Below are positions 26,946 to 36,424 of a DNA stretch of 64,000 nucleotides, one piece after another (position 1 is the first letter of the stretch; every line of letters begins with the position of its first letter). The DNA lies in the NCBI RefSeq assembly GCF_963678835.1, contig NZ_OY787469.1:1364001-1428000 (forward strand), in the 5' to 3' direction. Source of the DNA: an uncultured Desulfuromonas sp. GTDB taxonomy: Bacteria; Desulfobacterota; Desulfuromonadia; Desulfuromonadales; Desulfuromonadaceae. The notes under the pieces are model-generated. The model was given only the letters and a program-made list of their open reading frames with translations. It had not been told where the DNA came from and searched no databases. The position numbers were made by a program, and so were the translations under genes.

Positions 26946-28670
26946 ATGAGCAGTAAAACCCGCGTAGTGCTGTGCTGGCACATGCATCAACCCCATTATC
27001 GTGATGCCCTGGATGGCGACTACCGTCTGCCCTGGGTGTATCTCCATGCCATCAAAGATTATGCCGACATGGTGGCTCACCTGGAGGCGTTCCCCAAGGC
27101 ACGGGTTGTGGTGAACTTTGCTCCGGTACTGCTGGAGCAACTCGATGATTACGGTCGACAAATGCGTGGCTGGATTCGCGAAGAAATTCCCATGCAGGAC
27201 CCATTGCTCAACTTGGTCTCCGGCGCAACGTCTATTCCGCCGGAGCCCGAGCTACGGGCTGATATCATCACCGCCTGTCAGCGTGCTTATGCGCCGACCA
27301 TGATCGATCGCTATGCTCCGTTTCGTGAACTGCTCGATATTGCCCGACAGCAATATATCGGCGACGAACTCGACACCATGCGCATCAGCTATCTGAATTC
27401 GCAGTTTTTTGCCGACCTGCTGGTCTGGTACCATTTGGCCTGGCTGGGAAAAAGTGTCAAAAACAACGATGCCAGAGTGGCGCAATTGATGGCGCGGAAA
27501 AACAATTTTACCCGCATTGATCGCATGCTGTTGATGGAGGTGATGGCCGAGGTGGTGGAGAATATCCTGCCACGTTATCAGGCCTTGATGGAAGCGGGCC
27601 AGATCGAGTTGTCCATGACCCCGTACGGTCATCCCATCGTGCCGTTGCTGATCAATTTTGACAGTATGAAAGACGCTCAACCCGAAGCGCCGAAGCCGCG
27701 CAGTAACGGTTACCCCGGTGGTCTGGATCGCTGTCGCTGGCATATGGCGCGTGGAATTGAAGTGTTTCAGGAGTATTTTGGAGCAGCGCCCAACGGGGTG
27801 TGGTTATCGGAAGGGGCGATAAGCAGTGCGGCGCTGGCATTGCTTGATGAGTACGATATTGCCTGGACGGCTTCCGGCGAAGGGGTGTGGCGGGCCTCCT
27901 GCGAGGCGTCCAACGTTTCTGCCGCCGAAATGGAGCACAAAAAGGCGCTTTACCGTGTCACCGAGCATCCCCCGAGTCGGTGCCGACTGTTTTTTCGCGA
28001 CGACGGTTTGTCCGACTTGATCGGGTTTCGTTACAAAGATTGGAGGGCCAAGGATGCCGCAGCCGATTTTTGTCATCATCTGGAAACGATTCATGGATTT
28101 TTTGCCGATGATGACAAGGACCGGGTGATCACAGTGATTCTCGACGGTGAGAATGCCTGGGAGTATTATCCCGACAATGCCCACCAATTCCTTCAGGCGT
28201 TGTATGGACGACTCAGCGAACATCCGATTCTGTCCATGGCGACATTCAGCGAGGTCTGCGAGTCACCGGCAGCTAAAAACAGCGTCAGTCTGCCGGTCCT
28301 GAAAGCCGGGAGCTGGGTGTATGGCAGCTTCTCCACCTGGATCGGTGAACGGGATAAAAATGCCGCCTGGGATCTGCTGGTTGAAGCCAAGCAGTGTTAT
28401 GACCGTGTCGCCATGAGTGGTGTCCTTCCCGAGGATAAGCTGGCACGCGCCACCGCGCAGTTGGCTGTGTGTGAAGGCTCTGACTGGTTCTGGTGGTTCG
28501 GCGATCAGAACCCTTCTGACAGTGTGCGTGATTTTGACCAGTTGTTCCGGCGTCATCTGGTGCGTCTGTATCAACTGCTGGAAAAAATTCCGCCACAAAA
28601 GCTGAAGAATCCGTTATCTCATGGAGGGGGTGCCGCAGAAAATGCCGGTACCATGCGACGTAACCTGTAA
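26946..28670 (+). CDS. Glycoside hydrolase family 57 alpha-glucan-acting enzyme
   Basis: The 574-residue protein opens with TRVVLCWHMHQPHYRDAL, the conserved HxHQP start of GH57 enzymes, and continues VYLHAIKDYADMVAHLE and VVVNFAPVLLEQLDDYG. Later blocks are MTPYGHPIVPLLIN, GVWLSEGAISSAALALLDEY with the presumed catalytic Glu (about residue 290), and VILDGENAWEYYP (about 400) with the presumed Asp/Glu pair. GH57 members include alpha-amylases, amylopullulanases and glucanotransferases; the exact bond attacked is not clear. ATG 26946 has GAGGTGG just upstream. Its place inside the glycogen genes suggests a role in debranching or trimming glycogen. Confidence 0.88.
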   Translation: MSSKTRVVLCWHMHQPHYRDALDGDYRLPWVYLHAIKDYADMVAHLEAFPKARVVVNFAPVLLEQLDDYGRQMRGWIREEIPMQDPLLNLVSGATSIPPEPELRADIITACQRAYAPTMIDRYAPFRELLDIARQQYIGDELDTMRISYLNSQFFADLLVWYHLAWLGKSVKNNDARVAQLMARKNNFTRIDRMLLMEVMAEVVENILPRYQALMEAGQIELSMTPYGHPIVPLLINFDSMKDAQPEAPKPRSNGYPGGLDRCRWHMARGIEVFQEYFGAAPNGVWLSEGAISSAALALLDEYDIAWTASGEGVWRASCEASNVSAAEMEHKKALYRVTEHPPSRCRLFFRDDGLSDLIGFRYKDWRAKDAAADFCHHLETIHGFFADDDKDRVITVILDGENAWEYYPDNAHQFLQALYGRLSEHPILSMATFSEVCESPAAKNSVSLPVLKAGSWVYGSFSTWIGERDKNAAWDLLVEAKQCYDRVAMSGVLPEDKLARATAQLAVCEGSDWFWWFGDQNPSDSVRDFDQLFRRHLVRLYQLLEKIPPQKLKNPLSHGGGAAENAGTMRRNL

Positions 28671-28772
28671 TACGGCGTGATGGTTTTGATTGATGAATCT
28701 CGCTACAACAAAGCTCGTGTGGTTTTGAAAATTATTTTTTTTGCACTATTTAATTAACCTGAAGGAGTGGGC

Positions 28773-30104
28773 ATGACCCGAACAGCCGGGGTGCTGTTGC
28801 ATCCGACATCATTACCTGGGGGAACGCTTGATCATGAGGTGATCCGTTTTCTTGATTGGATGAGTGACGCAGGACTAAGGCTGTGGCAGATGTTACCGCT
28901 GGGCGTGCCTCACGATGATCGCTCACCGTACCAGTCGTTGTCCTGTCATGCCTTGAATCCGGCATTGCTGCCAGCCGAGCAGGAGGTGATCGACGCTGCG
29001 GAGTATCGACGCTTTGCCGATGAGCAGCAGTGGTGGCTCGATGATTATGCTTTTTTTGTTGTGTTGCGTGGTTTGTTCAATAAACAGAGTTGGTCGGAGT
29101 GGCCGGAGCCGTTGCGCTTTCGTGATACGCACGCGCTGGCGGCGATCCGTGAGCGTCACCACAACGAACTTGAGGCACTGAAAAAAGAGCAGTACCGCCT
29201 TTTTTTACGTTGGGAGCACGTGCGTGAAGCCGCTCATCAGCGCGGCATTACCCTGTTTGGCGATGTGCCGATCGCCGTGGCTTATGACAGCGTCGATGTC
29301 TGGGCGAACCCCGAGTTGTTTAAGCTGGATGAAAATCTGCAGCCGACCGTGGTTGCCGGGGTGCCGCCCGATTATTTCTCCGAAACCGGCCAACGCTGGG
29401 GCAACCCTCACTATCACTGGCAACTCATGGAGCGAAACGGTTTTCACTGGTGGCGACAGCGTATTGCCATGGCCTTGACCAAGGTGGATTTGTTGCGGAT
29501 TGATCATTTTCGTGGCCTCGAAGCCTTGTGGGAGATTCCCGCTGCGGCAGAAACCGCCATTGACGGCACCTGGGTGAAAACGCCGGGGCGTGCTTTGCTG
29601 GAGACGTTGCGCCAAGACTTTCCCCACATGCCGTTTGTTGCCGAAGATCTCGGTGTGATCACCGAAGATGTGATAGCGTTGCGGGATGATTTTGACTTGC
29701 CCGGCCTGTCTGTTCTACAGTTTGGCTTTGACGGCATGGCGGGCAATCCGCACCGTATTGATAATCAGGTTGAAAATTCCGTAGTTTACACCGGAACCCA
29801 TGATAACAATACCACGCTGGGCTGGTTTGAGTCTCTGGATGAGAAGCTGCAACAACAGGTGGTAACTGAGCTGCCCACAGATGCCGGAGACATGCCGTGG
29901 CCGGTCATTGTTGCGGCGTTGCAGTCCCCGGCCGAACGTGCCATGGTGCCGATGCAGGATTGGTTGGGATTAAATGAACAGCACCGCCTTAACACGCCGG
30001 GCACTGTTGAAGGTAATTGGAACTGGCATTTTGGCTGGGACCAGGTTGCGCCCACTTTGGCGGCGACGATTCGGGACTGGCTGAATCGCTGTGACCGTTT
30101 ATAA
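28773..30104 (+). CDS. malQ: 4-alpha-glucanotransferase (amylomaltase, GH77)
   Basis: MalQ disproportionates short malto-oligosaccharides, recycling products of phosphorolysis. The 443-residue chain is somewhat shorter than the common about 500. GH77 landmarks are TAGVLLHPTSLPGG at the N-terminus, QSLSCHALNPALL, GDVPIAVAYDSVDVWANPEL, WWRQRIAMALTKVDLLRIDHFRG with the nucleophile Asp (about residue 245), FVAEDLGVITEDV with the acid/base Glu (about 290) and VVYTGTHDNNTTLGWF with the third Asp. ATG 28773 follows AAGGAG by five bases; a GTG two codons earlier overlaps that site. About 100 AT-rich bases separate it from the GH57 gene. Confidence 0.95.
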   Translation: MTRTAGVLLHPTSLPGGTLDHEVIRFLDWMSDAGLRLWQMLPLGVPHDDRSPYQSLSCHALNPALLPAEQEVIDAAEYRRFADEQQWWLDDYAFFVVLRGLFNKQSWSEWPEPLRFRDTHALAAIRERHHNELEALKKEQYRLFLRWEHVREAAHQRGITLFGDVPIAVAYDSVDVWANPELFKLDENLQPTVVAGVPPDYFSETGQRWGNPHYHWQLMERNGFHWWRQRIAMALTKVDLLRIDHFRGLEALWEIPAAAETAIDGTWVKTPGRALLETLRQDFPHMPFVAEDLGVITEDVIALRDDFDLPGLSVLQFGFDGMAGNPHRIDNQVENSVVYTGTHDNNTTLGWFESLDEKLQQQVVTELPTDAGDMPWPVIVAALQSPAERAMVPMQDWLGLNEQHRLNTPGTVEGNWNWHFGWDQVAPTLAATIRDWLNRCDRL

Positions 30105-30192
30105 CTTCTGAACCAGCGCCGGAACAACAGCCCAGGGCTGCCGCTCTTGATGTGTTGCCCGTGCGCTGATTTTGAGAGATGAAAGAGACTGT

Positions 30193-32385
30193 ATGATTGA
30201 AGAACCGCTAACTCCGGATCATTATGATGTCAAATGCCTTGCCGAAGGGCGTCATTATGATCCGTTTGTCCTGCTTGGCTACCATGAAACGCCGACGGAC
30301 GAGTGGATTATCCGTGAATGGCTACCGACGGCAACTCGGGCGTGGATTATCGATGGTCCGCAACTGGAGGCTGTTGGCAACAGCGGCGTCTTCCGTGCGC
30401 GGATCAGTCGCGCTGATAAGCAGCGTCTTGGCAATCATTATGCGATCGGTTGGCAGGAAGCCGACGGTTTTGAACATCAGGTGATCTCTTCCTATACGTT
30501 TTTACCTCAGGTCGGCGATGTCGACTTGCATCTGTTCGCGGAGGGGCGTCATTGGTTTCTCTACGATGTCCTTGGTGCTAACCCCTGTTGTCTGGATGGT
30601 ATTGACGGTGTGTTGTTTGCCGTCTGGGCGCCGTCGGCCGAGAGGGTTTCCGTGGTGGGCGGGTTCAATGCCTGGAACGGACTGCGTCACCCCATGCGTT
30701 CGCGGGGACAATCCGGTGTCTGGGAGCTGTTTATTCCCGGCCTGTGCCCTGATGACCGCTATAAATTTGAAATTCGCGATCAATGGGGCCATGTCCACCA
30801 AAAGACCGACCCTTACGCCCGTTCCATGGAGATGCGACCGCGCACCGCCTCAATTATCCATGCCAGTCAGCATGAATGGCACGATCAGGCGTGGATGGAA
30901 CAACGCCGCGAATACGACTGGCAGCATCAACCGCTGAGTATCTACGAAGTGCACCTTGGTTCGTGGCAACGGCGTGATGATCAGCGCTTCCTCAATTACC
31001 GCGAGCTGGCCCATCGCTTGGTCGATTATGTGTTGTGGATGGGGTTCACCCACATCAACCTGATGCCGATCAGCGAACATCCCCTCGACGAATCGTGGGG
31101 CTATCAGACCACCGGGTATTATGCGCCGACGCGCCGGTTCGGCGATCCCGACGATTTCCGTTACTTTGTTGATCATTGTCATCAAAACGGTATCGGCGTG
31201 TTTCTCGATTGGGTGCCGGCCCATTTCCCTAAGGATGATTACGCCTTGGCCCGCTTTGACGGTAGCGCTCTCTATGAGCACGAAGATCCGCGCCTCGGCG
31301 AACACCAGGATTGGGGCACCTATATTTTCAATTTCGGTCGCAATGAGGTGCGCAATTTTCTCATTGCCAACGCGTTGTATTGGATGCGCGAATTTCACCT
31401 CGACGGTTTGCGGGTCGATGCCGTGGCTTCGATGTTGTATCTCGATTACTCACGTGAGCCGGGAGAATGGCTGCCCAACGCCTATGGCGGTAACGAAAAT
31501 ATCGATGCCATTGATTTTATCAAAACCCTCAACACTGAGATCCACGCCCAGTATCCCGGTGCCGTGTTGATGGCTGAAGAATCGACCTCATGGCCGATGG
31601 TATCGCGACCCACCTGGATGGGCGGACTGGGGTTTTCCATGAAATGGAACATGGGCTGGATGAACGATACCCTGGGCTATTTTTCACAGAATCCGGTGTA
31701 TCGGTCCTTTCATCATAACGAGCTGACCTTCAGTCAGATGTACGCTTATTTTGAAAACTTTATTTTGCCGCTATCGCATGACGAAGTGGTGCATCTTAAA
31801 CATTCTTTGGTCGATAAAATGCCCGGTGACGTGTGGCAAAAACGGGCTAACCTGCGATTGCTGTTCAGTTATATGATGGTCCATCCGGGAAAGAAGCTGC
31901 TGTTCATGGGCGGTGAGTTTGCCCAGTGGGAAGAGTGGGATTGTCGCCACAGTCTCGACTGGTCGGTGTGTGATGATCCGGGGCATCGTGGTGTGCAGTT
32001 GCTGATGCGCGACCTGAATCATCTCTACCAGCAGGAGACTGCTCTACATCTGCACGATTTTGAGTCACAGGGTTTTGATTGGATCGATTGTCATGACCAT
32101 CAACAGTCGGTCTTAAGCTTTATTCGTCAGGCCGGTGATGAACAACTGATCTGCCTGTTCAACTTTACCCCGGTGGTGCGTGAAGGTTACCGCATCGGCT
32201 TGCCACGGCGCGGCTGCTATCGGGAATTGATCAACAGTGATGCCGAAATTTACGGTGGCAGCAATGTCGGTTTGGCGGGTCGGCTGTGCAGCGAAGACCA
32301 ATCGTGGATGGGCCGACCGGTCAGTGGCATAGTGACTTTGCCACCACTGGCAATGCTGGTGTTGAAATGGGAAGGTGATCTCTGA
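30193..32385 (+). CDS. glgB: 1,4-alpha-glucan branching enzyme
   Basis: GlgB introduces alpha-1,6 branches into growing glycogen. The 730-residue protein has the long N-terminal arrangement: a CBM48-like module (about 10-110), a second one (VWAPSAERVSVVGGFNAWNG, about 135-155), the GH13 barrel and a C-terminal beta domain. Barrel motifs include LGSWQRR, HPLDESWGYQTTGYYAPTRR, FLDWVPAHFPKD, LDGLRVDAVASMLYLDYSR with the nucleophile Asp (about 415), LMAEESTSWPMV with the acid/base Glu, and PLSHDEVVHLKHS with the third catalytic Asp. The start is set at ATG 30193; a TTG 21 bases earlier is possible. glgA starts within its stop codon. Confidence 0.97.
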   Translation: MIEEPLTPDHYDVKCLAEGRHYDPFVLLGYHETPTDEWIIREWLPTATRAWIIDGPQLEAVGNSGVFRARISRADKQRLGNHYAIGWQEADGFEHQVISSYTFLPQVGDVDLHLFAEGRHWFLYDVLGANPCCLDGIDGVLFAVWAPSAERVSVVGGFNAWNGLRHPMRSRGQSGVWELFIPGLCPDDRYKFEIRDQWGHVHQKTDPYARSMEMRPRTASIIHASQHEWHDQAWMEQRREYDWQHQPLSIYEVHLGSWQRRDDQRFLNYRELAHRLVDYVLWMGFTHINLMPISEHPLDESWGYQTTGYYAPTRRFGDPDDFRYFVDHCHQNGIGVFLDWVPAHFPKDDYALARFDGSALYEHEDPRLGEHQDWGTYIFNFGRNEVRNFLIANALYWMREFHLDGLRVDAVASMLYLDYSREPGEWLPNAYGGNENIDAIDFIKTLNTEIHAQYPGAVLMAEESTSWPMVSRPTWMGGLGFSMKWNMGWMNDTLGYFSQNPVYRSFHHNELTFSQMYAYFENFILPLSHDEVVHLKHSLVDKMPGDVWQKRANLRLLFSYMMVHPGKKLLFMGGEFAQWEEWDCRHSLDWSVCDDPGHRGVQLLMRDLNHLYQQETALHLHDFESQGFDWIDCHDHQQSVLSFIRQAGDEQLICLFNFTPVVREGYRIGLPRRGCYRELINSDAEIYGGSNVGLAGRLCSEDQSWMGRPVSGIVTLPPLAMLVLKWEGDL

Positions 32386-33860
32386 TGAAAATACTGTTTG
32401 CAACCTCGGAAGTGTATCCGCTGATTAAAACCGGCGGGCTGGCTGATGTCAGCTCGGGGTTGCCGGCGGCGTTACACGCCTTGGGAGAAGACGTTCGGGT
32501 CGTGATCCCGGCCTATCGCGATGCTTTGTCCGCTGTTGGCGCGGTTGAGGAGCTTGCCCGTTTTGCTGTCAGCGGCTGTGGTGTGACCCGCACTGTTACG
32601 GTGTTGTCGGCCGTGGAGAAACCGTTTGATGCCGAGGTGCTGCTGCTGGCGGTGGATGATCTGTTCAATCGGTCGGGCAATCCCTATCAGAACAGTGACG
32701 GTGAAGACTTGTGGGATAACGGTGAACGGTTTGGTCTGTTCAGCCGTGCCGTGGTTGAGATCGCCATGGATCGTGCCGGCCTGCGCTGGCAACCCGATGT
32801 GGTGCATAGCCACGATTGGCAGACCGGTCTGGTGCCGGCGTTTCTCAGCTTGGAAACGCCACGGCCGCGCACGGTGTTTACGATCCATAACCTGTCCTAC
32901 CCCGGCCGTTTCCCCTATGCGCTGTTTGCCGGACTCGGACTGCCTGCCGACTGGTGGCATTACACTAAACTGGAATTTTACAATAGCCTGTCGATGATTA
33001 AGGGTGGGATCGTTTTTGCCGACCAAGTGACCACGGTCAGTCCCAGTTATGCCGACGAGATCTGTCTGCCCGAGCACGGCTTGGGCTTGGATGGTGCGTT
33101 GCAGCAATGCCGCGATGAACAGCGCCTGAGCGGCATTATCAATGGCATGGATACCCAAGTCTGGAACCCGGCCACAGATGAACATATCCCGTATCGCTAC
33201 AGTGTGAAAAAAGGGCGGGTGGCACAGAAAAAACGCAATAAGCAGGCGCTGTTGACTCAGATGGCCGGTCCTCATGGTGAGGCTGTCCTGGACGCGCCGT
33301 TGTGCGGATTTGTCGGTCGGCTGGTGGAGCAGAAAGGCATTGATCTGATTGTTGATGCCGTACCTGACTTGTTGGAAAACAGCGACGCCTGTTTTGTCTT
33401 TATCGGCAGCGGCCAGGCGCAGTATGAGACGCTGTTGCGTGGGTTGGCCGAACGCCATCCCCAGCGGGTGTTTGTTTATATCGGTTATTCGGAAGCCATG
33501 GCCCATCTGCTTGAAGCGGGCTGTGATCTGTTCCTGATGCCGTCGCGCTTTGAACCCTGTGGCCTCAACCAGATGTACAGTCTTACCTATGGCACACCGC
33601 CACTGGTCCACGCCACTGGTGGTCTCAAGGACACCGTGGTTAATGCGACGGCCGACAGCATCAAACAGGGTGACGGCACGGGATTTGTTTTCAATGTGCC
33701 ATCCAGTGATGCGTTACGCGATACATTGTTGCAGGCGCTGGCGCTCTATCGGCGTCTGCGCAGTTGGCAGCAATTACAGAAAAACGGCATGCTCAAAGAT
33801 TTCAGCTGGCAATCCAGTGCTGAGCGTTATCTTGAACTGTACCGTTCGGGAGAGGTATAA
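32385..33860 (+). CDS. glgA: Glycogen synthase (ADP-glucose, GT5)
   Basis: GlgA elongates alpha-1,4-glucan chains from ADP-glucose. The 491-residue enzyme starts MKILFATSEVYPLIKTGGLADV; the K-T-G-G-L motif (about residues 15-19) binds the nucleotide sugar. Further landmarks are VVHSHDWQTGLVPAFL, TIHNLSYPGRFP, TTVSPSYADEI, NGMDTQVWNPATD, FVGRLVEQKGIDLI (about 308) and the C-terminal MPSRFEPCGLNQMYSLTYGTPPLV with the catalytic Glu (about 387) and donor-binding residues. Its ATG overlaps the glgB stop by one base, and its stop (TAATG) overlaps glgP by one base, so glgB-glgA-glgP are tightly coupled. Confidence 0.97.
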   Translation: MKILFATSEVYPLIKTGGLADVSSGLPAALHALGEDVRVVIPAYRDALSAVGAVEELARFAVSGCGVTRTVTVLSAVEKPFDAEVLLLAVDDLFNRSGNPYQNSDGEDLWDNGERFGLFSRAVVEIAMDRAGLRWQPDVVHSHDWQTGLVPAFLSLETPRPRTVFTIHNLSYPGRFPYALFAGLGLPADWWHYTKLEFYNSLSMIKGGIVFADQVTTVSPSYADEICLPEHGLGLDGALQQCRDEQRLSGIINGMDTQVWNPATDEHIPYRYSVKKGRVAQKKRNKQALLTQMAGPHGEAVLDAPLCGFVGRLVEQKGIDLIVDAVPDLLENSDACFVFIGSGQAQYETLLRGLAERHPQRVFVYIGYSEAMAHLLEAGCDLFLMPSRFEPCGLNQMYSLTYGTPPLVHATGGLKDTVVNATADSIKQGDGTGFVFNVPSSDALRDTLLQALALYRRLRSWQQLQKNGMLKDFSWQSSAERYLELYRSGEV

Positions 33861-36373
33861 TGGTCATTCCAGATTTTGAACGTGAAACCGAGACCGTTGT
33901 GCGCAAGGCCCTGAAATGTCTGGGCAATGATGAGGCGGGTCTTGAAGCCAGTTTTCTCCATTACCTGTACAACACCTTTGGCCGTCATCTGCAGTCGCCC
34001 CATTACTATCTGTTCAAAGCGCTGTCCTACAGTGTGCGCGACCGGCTGATGGCCCGCTGGCGCGATACCTGGCTGTCCCATTATCAGGCCGGAACCAAAA
34101 AAGCCTATTATCTGTCGATGGAGTTTCTCATCGGTCGCTCGTTGCTCAACAACCTGTTGAGTCTGGATGTTGAAGATCCGGTGCGCAACGTGCTGTATCG
34201 TCTCGGCCAGACCCTTGAAGAAGTGGAGAATGCCGAACGCGATGCCGGGTTGGGCAATGGTGGCCTCGGTCGGCTGGCTGCCTGCTTCATGGACAGCTGC
34301 GCTACATTGCAACTTCCGGTGATGGGCTATGGATTGCGCTATAAATACGGCATGTTCCGGCAACGGATTCAAAACGGTTACCAGATGGAAGACCCGGATC
34401 CCTGGTTGCGTCACGGCGAGTATCCCTGGGAGGTGCAACGGGCTGATTACACCTGCGTTATCCCGTTTGGCGGTTGTACGCGTATGTACAAGGAGCCCCA
34501 TAGCGGACGGTTGATCGTGCACTGGGATCACGATGAGGAAGTGCTGGCCGTGCCTTATGATGTGCCGATTGCCGGGTATCAGAACCAGACCGTCAACACG
34601 TTGCGGTTGTGGTCGGCGGCCTCAGTGGAAGATTTCAACCTGTCGGAGTTTAACGCCGGGTCCTATTATGAAGCCGTGGCAGAGAAAAACGAGGCCGAAA
34701 GCATCACCATGGTGCTGTATCCCAATGATGCCAACGAGTCCGGCAAAGAGCTGCGCTTACGCCAGCAGTATTTTCTGGTGTCGGCCAGCCTGCAGGATAT
34801 CCTCAAACACTGGAAGCGCAACCATGGAGCCGATTTCAGCAATTTCTCCGAAAGTAATGTCTTTCAGTTAAATGATACCCACCCCAGTCTGGCCGTGGTT
34901 GAGCTGATGCGACTGCTGGTTGATGACGAACATCTCGAATGGGATGAGGCCTGGTGCATTGTCACGCAGACCATGGCTTACACCAATCACACCCTGCTGC
35001 CTGAAGCTCTGGAGACCTGGTCGGTTTCGTTAATACGGCGCATGTTGCCGCGCCATCTGGAGATCATTTACGAGATCAACAGCCGCTTTCTGACTGAGGT
35101 ATCGATGAAGTGGCCCGGTGATGAACAACGGGTGCAGCGTATGTCACTTATCGATCCCAACAACCGGGTGCGTATGGCTCATCTCGCTCTGGTCGGCAGT
35201 TTTTCGGTCAATGGGGTGGCCGAACTGCATTCACGCTTGTTGCGCGAGGGGCTGTTTTACGATTTTTATCAGTTGTGGCCGGAAAAGTTCAACAACAAGA
35301 CCAACGGTGTCACCCCGCGGCGCTGGCTGGCTTGTGCTAATCCTCAATTTCGTGAACTGTTGTTTGAAACCATCGGCGATGGCTGGATGACTGATCTGTC
35401 ACAGTTGGTACGATTGGAAGATTATATTGATGATCGGGGCTTTTGCCGGCGTTGGTGGCAGATCCGCCACCACAATAAAAAACGTCTTGCCGAGCTGGTT
35501 CACCAACGTACCGGGATTGTGATCAATCCTGAGGTGATGTTCGATGTCCAGGTCAAGCGGATTCACGAATATAAACGGCAGTTGCTCAATGTGCTGCATA
35601 TCATTCACCTGTATGCGCGGATTAAATTTGAGCGCCCAAGCCAGTGGACTAACCGCTGTGTGATTATCGGCGGCAAAGCAGCCCCCGGTTATGCCATGGC
35701 CAAGAAGATCATCAAACTGATCCATAATGTCGCCAATGTCATTAACAACGATCCGGAAGTCGGTGACCGCCTCAAATTGGTGTTTTTGCCCGATTATAAT
35801 GTCTCGGCCATGGAAGTGATTTGCGCCGGTACCGATCTTTCCGAACAGATTTCCACCGCCGGCAAAGAAGCCTCTGGAACCGGGAATATGAAGTTTATGA
35901 TGAATGGTGCCATCACCATCGGCACCCTCGACGGGGCCAATGTTGAGATTCGTGACGCTGTGGGCGAAGAGAACTTCTTTCTGTTCGGTTTACATGCCGA
36001 GCAGGTGGAGCAACAACGAAAAACCTACCGGCCTGTTGCGGTCATTGCCGGAGATGATGATTTGAAACTGGTGATGCAATTGCTCAAATCGGGCCATTTC
36101 AACCGCTTTGAACGAGGCATTTTTGATGATGTCATTGCCTCATTGACCAGTCCCCATGATCCGTGGATGACTCTGGCCGACTTCCGCAGTTATGTGGAGT
36201 GCCAGAAACGGGTGGCCGAGCTGTTTAACGATGAGGAGGCTTGGATACGGATGAGCCTGATCAACTGTGCGCGCAGTGGTCGTTTCTCCACCGATCGTAC
36301 CATGCGTGAATACAATGACGATATCTGGCGGCTGACTCCGGTAGAAGTTCAGACCGAGCAACTGCCGGACTGA
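33860..36373 (+). CDS. glgP: Glycogen/starch/alpha-glucan phosphorylase (long form)
   Basis: This 837-residue GT35 phosphorylase is the classical bacterial/eukaryotic size. It contains KKAYYLSMEFLIGRSL (about 80), ERDAGLGNGGLGRLAACFMD (about 127-146), GYGLRYKYGMFRQ, NTLRLWSAASVEDFNLSEFN, FQLNDTHPSLAVVELMR, KFNNKTNGVTPRRWL, VQVKRIHEYKRQLLNV and the PLP-lysine motif EASGTGNMKFMMNGA (about 670). It would mobilise glucose 1-phosphate from glycogen made by the neighbouring genes. Its presence beside the compact phosphorylase at the start of the cluster suggests division of labour, for example long branched versus short linear chains. Confidence 0.97.
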   Translation: MVIPDFERETETVVRKALKCLGNDEAGLEASFLHYLYNTFGRHLQSPHYYLFKALSYSVRDRLMARWRDTWLSHYQAGTKKAYYLSMEFLIGRSLLNNLLSLDVEDPVRNVLYRLGQTLEEVENAERDAGLGNGGLGRLAACFMDSCATLQLPVMGYGLRYKYGMFRQRIQNGYQMEDPDPWLRHGEYPWEVQRADYTCVIPFGGCTRMYKEPHSGRLIVHWDHDEEVLAVPYDVPIAGYQNQTVNTLRLWSAASVEDFNLSEFNAGSYYEAVAEKNEAESITMVLYPNDANESGKELRLRQQYFLVSASLQDILKHWKRNHGADFSNFSESNVFQLNDTHPSLAVVELMRLLVDDEHLEWDEAWCIVTQTMAYTNHTLLPEALETWSVSLIRRMLPRHLEIIYEINSRFLTEVSMKWPGDEQRVQRMSLIDPNNRVRMAHLALVGSFSVNGVAELHSRLLREGLFYDFYQLWPEKFNNKTNGVTPRRWLACANPQFRELLFETIGDGWMTDLSQLVRLEDYIDDRGFCRRWWQIRHHNKKRLAELVHQRTGIVINPEVMFDVQVKRIHEYKRQLLNVLHIIHLYARIKFERPSQWTNRCVIIGGKAAPGYAMAKKIIKLIHNVANVINNDPEVGDRLKLVFLPDYNVSAMEVICAGTDLSEQISTAGKEASGTGNMKFMMNGAITIGTLDGANVEIRDAVGEENFFLFGLHAEQVEQQRKTYRPVAVIAGDDDLKLVMQLLKSGHFNRFERGIFDDVIASLTSPHDPWMTLADFRSYVECQKRVAELFNDEEAWIRMSLINCARSGRFSTDRTMREYNDDIWRLTPVEVQTEQLPD

Positions 36374-36424
36374 CCATCGACCCCTCAATAATCAATTAAT
36401 TTGACAACGAAAGGTGAAATCTCA

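Noticed and set aside
32472-33611. 379-codon minus-strand frame opposite glgA
   Set aside because: It lies fully within glgA, which has all conserved GT5 motifs; long antisense frames are common in GC-rich third-position DNA.
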